A stretch of DNA of 64,000 bases. Origin: JBGPLJ01 sp963826145. GTDB taxonomy: Bacteria > Pseudomonadota > Gammaproteobacteria > Steroidobacterales > Steroidobacteraceae. A model generated the notes under the pieces. The model saw only the letters and a program-made list of their open reading frames with translations, did not search any database and was not told where the DNA came from. Both the position numbers and the translations under genes were made by a program. Positions within the stretch are counted from its first letter, which is position 1; each line of letters starts with the position of its first letter. Shown in pieces: positions 57,642-64,000 of this stretch. The stretch spans positions 1,364,001 to 1,428,000 of the forward strand of contig CAWGVW010000001.1 of assembly GCA_963826145.1 (NCBI GenBank), given 5' to 3'.

Positions 57642-59182
57642 CCGGCGGCGCGTCATCGTCATCGGCGGCGGGCACAACGGCCTCGTGTGCGCGACATACC
57701 TCGCACGCGCGGGACGCGCAGTGCTGCTGCTCGAGGCTGCGCCTCATGTTGGCGGCGCGGCGGTCACCCGGGAATTCGCTCCCGGCTTCAGGGTCTCCGC
57801 CGTTGCACATCTCCTGCACCTGCTCGATCCGAAGGTGGCGCGCGATCTCGATCTCGCCCGGCACGGTCTGCGCGTCGCGCACCGCGATCTCAAGACGGTC
57901 GCCCTCTCCGACACCTTGCCAGCGCTCGTACTCGATGGCCCACGCGTCGTCAGTGGGTCGGTTTCGCCCGCCGACCAGGCGGCTCTCGTCGAGTATCACC
58001 GCCGGCTCGGGAAGTTCTCGCGCCTCCTTGCGAAACAGCACGGCCGGATCCCTGCACGCCTTGCGGGCGGCAGCTGGCGTGAGTCGCTCACCGCGCTCAA
58101 GCTCGCGCTCGATATCCGGTTCCTTGGCCGGCGCGACATGCGTGAGTTCCTGCGCCTCGCGACCATGAATATCTTCGACGTACTCGAAGACACTTTCGAG
58201 GATCCGCTTCTCAAGGGAGCGCTGGCGATGGACGGCGTGCTTGGCGCAAAGCTCGGTCCGCGCTCCGGCAACACCGTCTTCACGAGCTTTTATCGCGCGA
58301 GTGGGCATTCGTGCTGCCTGCCGCGTGGAGGCATGGGCGCCGTATCAGACGCCACTTGCGGCATCGGCCCGTGCCGCCGGCGTCGACATCCGCACCGCAA
58401 ATGCCGTCGCAGCAATCACGCTCGAGGGTGACCGCGTCGCGGGCGTGCGGCTCGCAACCGGCGAAATCATTGCAGCCGATCTCGTCGTGTCCAACGCGGA
58501 TCCAAAGACGACGCTGTTGCAGCTCCTCGGCGCGCGACACCTCGAAACCGAATTTGCGCGAAGGGTCCATAACCTTCGCATGCGCGGCAACGCGGCGAAG
58601 CTGCATCTTGCGCTCGCGGATCTGCCACGATTCCAGGGCCTCGCCGCGGAGCATGCGGGCGAGCGGCTGCTCATCGCGCCCACGCTCGACTACATCGAGG
58701 AGGCATTCAACCCCGCGAAGTACCGCGAACATTCGACCGAGCCCGTATTCGAGATCACGATCCCGACCGTGCACGATTCGAGTCTCGCGCCCGCGGGCCG
58801 ACACGTGCTGTCCGCGATCGTCCAATATGCGCCAAGCCATCTTGGCGCCGGCTGGGACAAGGCGAAGTCCACGTACCTGGAATGCGTGCTTGACGTTCTG
58901 GAGCGCGCGGCACCCGGGCTTCGGCGCCTCGTGGTCGGCACGGAGTTCTTGACGCCGCTCGACATCGAACGCCAGTTCCGCATGACGGGCGGCCACTGGC
59001 ATCACGGCGAGCTGGCGCTCGACCAGTTCATGATGCTTCGTCCAGTCCCGGGTGCTGCCCAATATGCGATGCCGGTGAACGGGCTCTTCCTCTGCGGCGC
59101 CGGTTGCCATCCCGGCGGCGGCGTCATGGGTACGGCAGGCCGCAATGCCGCGACGGCGATTCTGCGAGGGCCGCGCCGATGA
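57634..59182 (+). CDS. Phytoene-desaturase-like FAD oxidoreductase, copy 3 (one indel)
   Basis: About 515 residues. The FAD motif is RVIVIGGGHNGLVCATYLAR. LEAAPHVGGAAVTREFAPGF follows. Near 58350 one base is off; the frame of 58241 continues with ARAAGVDIRTANAVAAITLE. LFLCGAGCHPGGGVMGTAGR is at the end. It starts inside the last codons of copy 2 (8-base overlap) and its stop overlaps the next start by 4 bases (ATGA 59179). The substrate domain is distinct from copies 1 and 2, so the three enzymes may act in sequence or on different bonds of one compound. Function otherwise unknown. Confidence 0.82.
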
Positions 59183-60372
59183 AGCTCGATCGCCAGCACT
59201 TCCGCACCGCCGTCTACCAGACACCGTTCCACCCGCGCACAGCGGCGCTCAACGTGCTCAGTCTCTGGCACCGCTGGCGGGATTACACAACTGCCGACGG
59301 CTACTTTGATGTCGGGATGGAATACAACGCACTGCGTAACGCCTGCGCCGTATTCGACCTTTCACCAATGACGAAGCACCTGATCACAGGGTCCGATGCG
59401 CTCGCGTTCATGAACCGGCTGGTGACGCGCGACGTCGCAAAGATCAAGCCAGGACGCGTTGGCTACGCCGTCTGGTGCAACGACGCCGGCCAGGTGATCG
59501 ACGACGGCACGATCTTTCACCTGCGCGAGAATGTATTCCGGCTCTGCTCGCAGGAGCGCCAGCTCGATTGGCTGCACGCATCGGCACTCGGCCTCGACGT
59601 GTCGATCGTCGAAGAGAGCGACGACATCGCGGCGCTCGCATTCCAGGGACCGACGAGCTGTGCCGTGCTCAAGAAGCTCGGGCTCGCGGGAATCGAGGGG
59701 CTCAAGCCCTTCGGCCTGCGGACCTACCCGTTCGCCGGCGGGGAACTCATGGTCTCGCGCACGGGCTTCACCGGCGATCTCGGCTATGAACTCTGGCTTG
59801 CGCCGGAGCATGCACTCGAACTCTGGGACCGGCTGTTCGAGGCGGGACGCAACTACGGCATCCGGCCAATGGGAACGCTCGCGCTCGAGATGAGCCGCAT
59901 CGAAGCGGGCTTCATCGCAGCTCTCGTCGATTTCCTGCCCGCCGATCGCGCCGTGCGCACCGATCGTACCCGCTCGCCCTTCGAACTCGATCTTGCGCGC
60001 ATGGTGGATCTCGCGAAGCCGAATTTCACGGGCCGCCGTGCACTTCTCGAGGAGCATCGCAAGGGTTCGCGGTATCGGCTTGTGCGACTCGACATCGAAG
60101 GCAACAAGGTGGCGAAGGACGCTTTCATTTACGACGGCCGGCGCAATGTCGTCGGTACGGTGACGTCGGCAATGTGGTCGCCGGCGGCCAAGGCGAGTAT
60201 TGCGCTGGCGAGCCTCGAAATGCCCCGGGGCCTGCCGGGCGATGAGCTCTACGCCGAGATCTACTATCAGAAGGAACTGAAGTGGAGCCGCATCACGGAG
60301 CGCTGTCGCGTCGTCGAGGGCGCCTTCTACGACCCGCCGCGCCGGCGCCAGACTCCGGCGCCCGATCTCTAG
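59179..60372 (+). CDS. GcvT-like aminomethyltransferase family protein
   Basis: A 397-residue cytoplasmic protein starting at ATG 59179 (overlaps the previous stop). The N-terminal GcvT fold has YNALRNACAVFDLSPMTKHL and DALAFMNRLVTRDVAKIKPG. SRTGFTGDLGYELWLAPEHA and ALEMSRIEAGFIA are in the folate-binding part. The C-terminal domain has SPFELDLARMVDLAKPNFTG. Family members take a methyl or aminomethyl group to tetrahydrofolate: the glycine cleavage T protein, dimethylglycine and sarcosine dehydrogenase C-terminal domains, DmdA and LigM. Glycine cleavage partners H and P are not in the window, so it is probably a demethylase for the compound handled by the Rieske and flavoenzymes. It closes the plus-strand operon. 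Confidence 0.85.
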   Translation: MKLDRQHFRTAVYQTPFHPRTAALNVLSLWHRWRDYTTADGYFDVGMEYNALRNACAVFDLSPMTKHLITGSDALAFMNRLVTRDVAKIKPGRVGYAVWCNDAGQVIDDGTIFHLRENVFRLCSQERQLDWLHASALGLDVSIVEESDDIAALAFQGPTSCAVLKKLGLAGIEGLKPFGLRTYPFAGGELMVSRTGFTGDLGYELWLAPEHALELWDRLFEAGRNYGIRPMGTLALEMSRIEAGFIAALVDFLPADRAVRTDRTRSPFELDLARMVDLAKPNFTGRRALLEEHRKGSRYRLVRLDIEGNKVAKDAFIYDGRRNVVGTVTSAMWSPAAKASIALASLEMPRGLPGDELYAEIYYQKELKWSRITERCRVVEGAFYDPPRRRQTPAPDL

Positions 60373-60380
60373 CATCGGGG

Positions 60381-61094
60381 TTACTGGAATGAGCGCGGAA
60401 ACACGTAGATCAAATCGCCGTCATGCTCACGCACGAATGGCACGCCGTTCGCCGTTGCGGTCGTACCGCTGCAGAGCTCTAGCGCTGGCAGCGCCGGCGC
60501 CGGAATCTTCGCTTCCGCGATCTCGACGCTCACTTCGCGCACCGGCACGTTGAGCGCACCGGCGACACCGCGCAGATACACCTCGAGCTCCTTGGTGAAG
60601 TAGCCGCGCAGCGACGGATCGTGCTTGAGGAAGTAGATCGAAAGATAGCGTGCGACGGGCGTCGCCTTCTGGATCGCCGCGTTGCCGATGCTGGCGTCGG
60701 TCGAGAGATTCCAGAAGGGGTTGTCGGCAGCGAACTGCGCGAGGTCGCTCGGCACCGCCGGCTCTTCGATTTCGATCGGCGGCGTCGAGACGTGCAGGAT
60801 CTCGCCGGTGAGGGTCAGCTGGCTCTTCGAAAGGTCGAGCGTGTAGAGAAGGCGCCCCGGCCAGATGACGAAGACTTCGGGGTTGATGCCTGGCACCTCG
60901 GGGCAGGACTTGTACCAGACCGTCACGCGCCGCTCGTGCTCGATCACGGCGCGGGTCCGCATCTGCGTGATCAGCACCATCACTGGGTCGGGCGGCTCCT
61001 CGCGCGCGACGAACCACCAGTAACCGATGCCTACAACGGCCGCGAGTCCGAGGACCAGGACGAGTTTTCGAAGCATGACCGGCGCAAGACCCAT
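60381..61094 (-). CDS. Membrane-anchored DUF4230-like protein
   Basis: A 237-residue protein with one N-terminal helix (VLVLGLAAVVGIGYWWFVA) and a periplasmic part. MRTRAVIEHERRVTVWYKSC and SKSQLTLTGEILHVSTPPIE resemble the DUF4230 layout (a strand pair that begins with 'L.T+..+'). ELEVYLRGVAGALNVPVREV follows. The match is not strong, so treat the family as tentative. It converges on the GcvT-like gene (8 bases between stops) and is divergent to the EamA gene. The start is ATG 61094, with a second ATG at 61076 and no clear ribosome-binding site. Function unknown. Confidence 0.55.
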   Translation of the reverse strand: MGLAPVMLRKLVLVLGLAAVVGIGYWWFVAREEPPDPVMVLITQMRTRAVIEHERRVTVWYKSCPEVPGINPEVFVIWPGRLLYTLDLSKSQLTLTGEILHVSTPPIEIEEPAVPSDLAQFAADNPFWNLSTDASIGNAAIQKATPVARYLSIYFLKHDPSLRGYFTKELEVYLRGVAGALNVPVREVSVEIAEAKIPAPALPALELCSGTTATANGVPFVREHDGDLIYVFPRSFQ

Positions 61095-61129
61095 GGCGCA
61101 GCGATTCGCGCGACCATCATAATGCCAGC

Positions 61130-62011
61130 GTGCCGTCTCATCGTCTCCATGGCATCGTTTCCATGCTGCTTGCGGCCGCGTTCTTCTCCGGAATGGACGC
61201 GACGCTTAAGCTCTTCGCGGGCTTCTATCCGCCGATGCAGGTGAGCGCGATGCGCGGCGCCGCCTCCATTCCCTTCGTGCTGTTGTCGGTCGCCTGGTCC
61301 GGTCGCTGGCGTGCGCTCGCGCCGGTGCGGTGGCCACTGCAGCTGCTGCGCGGCACGCTCGGCGTCGGGATGATCGTGAGCTTCGTGTTTGCCGTGCGGC
61401 AGCTGTCGCTAGCGAATGCCTATGCGGTTTTCCTCGTAGCACCCCTCCTCATCGCCGCGCTGTCGGTGCCGGTGCTCGGCGAGCGCGTGAGCATGCGGCA
61501 ATGGATCGCTATTTTCATCGGACTCGGCGGCGTCCTCGTGATGCTGAAGCCCACGACCTCAGGGCTCATTTCGCTCGGGGCCGTCGCGGCGCTCATCTCT
61601 GCGCTCCTCTATGCGCTGACGGCGCTCGCATCGCGCGTTCTCCTGAGGACGGACAGCACGGTAAGTGTAGTGATGATCTTTCTCGTGTGCGTCACGCTCG
61701 TCGCAGGGACCATTGCCCTGCCGCACTGGATCGCGATCCGTCCAGAGCATTGGGGCTGGCTCGCCGCAATGGGCGTGCTCGGGGCACTCGGACAGCACTT
61801 CATCATCGACGCGTTCCGCCATGCCCCCGCCTCGGTACTCGCTCCCTTCGAGTACACCGCCCTTGTCTGGGGCGCGCTCATCGACTGGTTCGCATGGAGC
61901 ACGCTCCCGACCACGAATGTGCTGATCGGCGGTGGTATCGTGGTTGTGACCGGCGTCTACCTGGTGCGCCGCGAACGCCAACCAGTACCGGCGCTGCCTG
62001 CATCCAGCTGA
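61130..62011 (+). CDS. EamA/DMT family transporter
   Basis: A 293-residue membrane protein with ten helices in two EamA repeats: GIVSMLLAAAFFSGMDATLK and TSGLISLGAVAALISALLYA begin them. The start is GTG 61130. The family exports metabolites such as amino acids, purines or S-adenosylmethionine. A typical end (VVTGVYLVRRERQPVPALPA) is present. It is divergent to the 60381 gene. The ECF sigma gene starts 24 bases after the stop on the same strand, which may mean joint expression. Substrate unknown. Confidence 0.85.
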   Translation: MPSHRLHGIVSMLLAAAFFSGMDATLKLFAGFYPPMQVSAMRGAASIPFVLLSVAWSGRWRALAPVRWPLQLLRGTLGVGMIVSFVFAVRQLSLANAYAVFLVAPLLIAALSVPVLGERVSMRQWIAIFIGLGGVLVMLKPTTSGLISLGAVAALISALLYALTALASRVLLRTDSTVSVVMIFLVCVTLVAGTIALPHWIAIRPEHWGWLAAMGVLGALGQHFIIDAFRHAPASVLAPFEYTALVWGALIDWFAWSTLPTTNVLIGGGIVVVTGVYLVRRERQPVPALPASS

Positions 62012-62034
62012 GTTTCGGTAACGTAGTGTCCAGA

Positions 62035-62607
62035 ATGGGTAATGCCAGTTCCGCAGCGGCGGCGCCCGACGAGGCGGAAATTGAAGCTCTGCTCAAGCGC
62101 TGCGCGGGTGGGGATAGGCCGGCGCTGGAGCGGCTGTACAAGCTGACTTCGCCCCGGCTCTTCGGCGTGCTCATGCGGATCCTGAAACGCCGGGACCTTG
62201 CTGAAGACGTGCTGCAGGACGTCTACGTGCGCGTCTGGCAGCGCGCGCGCCAGTTCGATGTCTATCGGGGCCGCGCGACGGCGTGGCTCGTGTCGATCGC
62301 CCGCTACCGCGCGATTGATGTCGTGCGCAGCAGTCGCGCACTCCTCTCCCTCGATGCACCGCAAGACGGAGCCCGCATCGAAGTTGCAGCCGGGCCCGAG
62401 CCGACGCCGGAATCGAGCCGCACACGCGCAGCGCTCGAGCGTTGCCTCGGACTACTCAATGAAGCGCAGCGCCGCTGTGTCACGCTCGCTTTCGTGAACG
62501 GACTTTCGCATGACGAAATCGCGACCACCGTCGGCAGCCCCCTCGGGACCATCAAGAGCTGGGTGCGGCGCGGGCTCCTGAGCCTGCGTCAGTGCCTCGA
62601 ATCATGA
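62035..62607 (+). CDS. ECF-type sigma-70 factor
   Basis: A 190-residue sigma factor. Region 2 is LYKLTSPRLFGVLMRILKRR and DVLQDVYVRVWQRARQFD; the region 4 helix-turn-helix is GLSHDEIATTVGSPLGTIKS. No region 3 is present, so it is an ECF sigma. The start is taken at ATG 62035; a GTG at 62026 is in frame. It ends in an ATGA overlap with the anti-sigma gene (62604), the usual arrangement for the RskA/anti-sigma-K type. The target promoters are unknown. Confidence 0.88.
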   Translation: MGNASSAAAAPDEAEIEALLKRCAGGDRPALERLYKLTSPRLFGVLMRILKRRDLAEDVLQDVYVRVWQRARQFDVYRGRATAWLVSIARYRAIDVVRSSRALLSLDAPQDGARIEVAAGPEPTPESSRTRAALERCLGLLNEAQRRCVTLAFVNGLSHDEIATTVGSPLGTIKSWVRRGLLSLRQCLES

Positions 62608-63290
62608 TCGAGCACAATCGCGAACTCATCGACCGGCTCGCGTCCGAATATGTGCTCGGGACGCTGCGGGGAGCGGCGCGCCGGCGCTTCGAGCACTTCG
62701 CGACGCGCAACGATGGCATCGCAAGCGTGGTGCGCCGCTGGGAAGATCGATTCGTGGGACTCGCACCTGGAGCGATCGCCATGCCGCCGTCCAATCGCGT
62801 CTGGGCCGGCATCGTGCGTCAGATCGACGAACTCGAGTGGTCGCAACCCCGGACCACGGCGCGGCGGGCGTGGACGCTCGCGCTCGCCGCCACACTCGTC
62901 GGCCTCGTGGTCGCCCTTGGGTGGTATCGCTTCGTCTATGAACCACGGCCGGAAGCCGTCGCCATTTTCACGACAACCACCGGCGGTCAGATCTGGCGGG
63001 TCGAGGCCTCGAAGCACATCACAACGCTCAGCATGGCGACCCTCGGACCGGTCGAAGTCGAAGCCGGCCGGTCGTTCGAGCTTTGGGCCCTGCCTGAGGG
63101 CGGCAAACCCGTGTCGCTCGGCCTGATGCCGACCGCCGGTTCGGCAAGTGAACCGCTGACCAAGGAGCAGCGAGCGGCCCTGCTCGCTTCCCGCAAGCTC
63201 GCCATCACGCTTGAGCCCGCCGGTGGTTCGCCCAGCGGATCGCCCACCGGCCCTGTCGTGCACGCCGCCGACTGGGTCATCGCCGGCTGA
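62604..63290 (+). CDS. Anti-sigma factor (RskA/anti-sigma-K type)
   Basis: A 228-residue protein. The cytoplasmic N-terminal part (ELIDRLASEYVLGTLRGAAR, RRFEHFATRNDGIAS) resembles the anti-sigma domain that holds an ECF factor. A single helix (TLALAATLVGLVVALGWYRF) follows near residue 95. The outer part has WRVEASKHITTLSMATLGPV and ALPEGGKPVSLGLM, typical of RskA. It starts within the end of the sigma gene (ATGA), so the two are made together and it should keep the sigma factor inactive until a membrane signal. The signal is unknown. Confidence 0.85.
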   Translation: MIEHNRELIDRLASEYVLGTLRGAARRRFEHFATRNDGIASVVRRWEDRFVGLAPGAIAMPPSNRVWAGIVRQIDELEWSQPRTTARRAWTLALAATLVGLVVALGWYRFVYEPRPEAVAIFTTTTGGQIWRVEASKHITTLSMATLGPVEVEAGRSFELWALPEGGKPVSLGLMPTAGSASEPLTKEQRAALLASRKLAITLEPAGGSPSGSPTGPVVHAADWVIAG

Positions 63291-63291
63291 T

Positions 63292-63687
63292 TCAGGCGTC
63301 TCCGGGGAACTGGACCAGGCGATCGCCGATTTCATACCACGGCGCCTTGTCGGCAACGAACATGTGCAGCGCCGGCCGTACGCCAGGATCGTCGTCGAGG
63401 ACTCCGAGCGCGATCGCGATGCGCTCCGGTTGCGCACGGTGCAGGTACTCGAGCGTCGACCCGCAACGCGAACAGAACGTGCGGGTGACATCCTCCGACG
63501 ATTTGAAGCGGGCAATACTGGCTTCGCCGGCGGTCCACCGCAGGGACGATTTTGGTACTCCCGCATAGCTCCCAAATGCCGCGCCGTGAGCTTTTCGGCA
63601 CATCGAGCAATGGCAATGGGAGGCCCGGTCGAGCGGCCCGGAAATCTCGAATCGGACCGTTCCGCAGAGGCAACTACCTCGAATCAT
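63292..63687 (-). CDS. GFA (glutathione-dependent formaldehyde-activating) family protein
   Basis: A 131-residue zinc-binding protein with the GFA fold: CLCGTVRFEISG, SHCHCSMCRKAHGAAFGSYA and TFCSRCGSTLEYL give the seven cysteines and nearby residues that bind two zinc ions. The family was named from S-hydroxymethylglutathione synthase (Gfa), but most members, including small ones like this, have untested functions, so I give no symbol. It converges on the anti-sigma gene with stops 2 bases apart. Formaldehyde from demethylation at the cluster upstream would be a possible link, but this is speculation. Confidence 0.85.
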   Translation of the reverse strand: MIRGSCLCGTVRFEISGPLDRASHCHCSMCRKAHGAAFGSYAGVPKSSLRWTAGEASIARFKSSEDVTRTFCSRCGSTLEYLHRAQPERIAIALGVLDDDPGVRPALHMFVADKAPWYEIGDRLVQFPGDA

Positions 63688-63846
63688 CGATTTGTACTCA
63701 CTTCGGGTGACGTTCGATTTCTACATAATCCGGGCTCTCGCCTCAATCGGAATCTGCATCAAGGTTCTGGGATCGAAGGTCCGCGACACTGCCCCGCATG
63801 CCGGGGCTTTCGCCCGCCCCGCCTCATCGATCAAGAGGTATCGCCG

Positions 63847-64000
63847 ATGTCGATCGCACGTTGCTTTGCCGCGGGCCTGCTCGTTGCCACCCTTGCGGGC
63901 TGCGCCCACGAGGAGCGTATTGCGCAGATGCCCGGCTGCCACAGCCAGGTCATCGTCGAGATCGGGAAGACCGGATTCGATCTTGGCCGTGAGCGGGCAC
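63847..64000 (+). CDS. Hypothetical lipoprotein, N-terminal part (runs off right edge)
   Basis: The first 51 residues of a lipoprotein: signal peptide MSIARCFAAGLLVATLAGC with lipobox LAGC (Cys19), then AHEERIAQMPGCHSQVIVEI. The start is ATG 63847 with AGAGG 8-12 bases upstream. The rest is outside the window, so a function cannot be given. Confidence 0.65.
   Translation, partial: MSIARCFAAGLLVATLAGCAHEERIAQMPGCHSQVIVEIGKTGFDLGRERA

Noticed and set aside
59362..60375. Open frame of 337 codons antisense to the GcvT-like gene
   Set aside because: Shadow of a well-supported gene.
63791..63807. Hairpin GCCCCG/CGGGGC followed by three T
   Set aside because: Stem is only 6 bases and no plus-strand gene ends just before it, so I did not call it a terminator.
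63721..63942. Short minus-strand frame of 73 codons at the right end
   Set aside because: It overlaps a plus-strand lipoprotein start with a good ribosome-binding site and signal peptide.

Overview
This 64 kb window is high-GC bacterial chromosome. The block thrS-infC-rpmI-rplT-pheS-pheT-ihfA-merR-like-tRNA-Pro (about 28.6 to 21.3 kb, minus strand) is the order typical of Gammaproteobacteria. Beside it lie tRNA-Val, uvrB, an aspartate-type aminotransferase and tRNA-Asn. The abundance of sulfatases, TonB receptor, TPR-sulfotransferase, Rieske oxygenases and predicted envelope proteins would fit an environmental gammaproteobacterium (Steroidobacter-like or a relative). That placement is an inference from gene content only.

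Layout. 0-2 kb: start of pobA (4-hydroxybenzoate 3-hydroxylase) on the minus strand, divergent from an SDR dehydrogenase and a TauE/SafE permease. 2-12 kb: small exported and envelope proteins, including a glycine-zipper protein, two outer-membrane barrels, a two-repeat periplasmic protein, DUF3313, a coupled DUF3300/DUF2950 pair, a lipoprotein and an MltF-like lytic transglycosylase. 12-21 kb: two formylglycine-type sulfatases, a TAXI-type solute-binding protein, an eight-heme cytochrome with HEAT/TPR tail and a DUF4136 lipoprotein. 21-32 kb: the housekeeping block. 32-34.5 kb: an orphan M41-type peptidase next to tRNA-Asn and a TTC38-like TPR protein.

34.5-60.4 kb is a catabolic region. Its first part holds a Rieske oxygenase, two class III aminotransferases, a glutamate-semialdehyde-type dehydrogenase, a propeller/CehA metallohydrolase, a DAO-type flavoenzyme, a TonB receptor and a TPR-sulfotransferase. 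Its second part is a tight plus-strand run from 49.3 kb: phytoene-desaturase-like flavoenzyme, amidohydrolase, MFS transporter, DmpA-type aminopeptidase, second Rieske oxygenase, two more phytoene-desaturase-like enzymes and a GcvT-like protein. Most junctions in this run overlap or nearly touch. The combination suggests import and stepwise breakdown of an amide or peptide carrying N- (or O-) methylated amino groups, with one-carbon units passed to folate. The substrate is not identifiable from sequence. 60.4-64 kb: a membrane-anchored protein, an EamA exporter, an ECF sigma/anti-sigma pair, a GFA-family protein and the start of a lipoprotein.

A caution applies to the whole window. At least fifteen genes, including the essential pheS and thrS, are broken by one or more single-base indels while their conserved sequence continues in another frame. 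This pattern is best explained by uncorrected sequencing indels, so I annotate those loci as single genes across the breaks. Intact neighbours (pheT, ihfA, infC, rplT, rpmI) show that the locus itself is not decayed.
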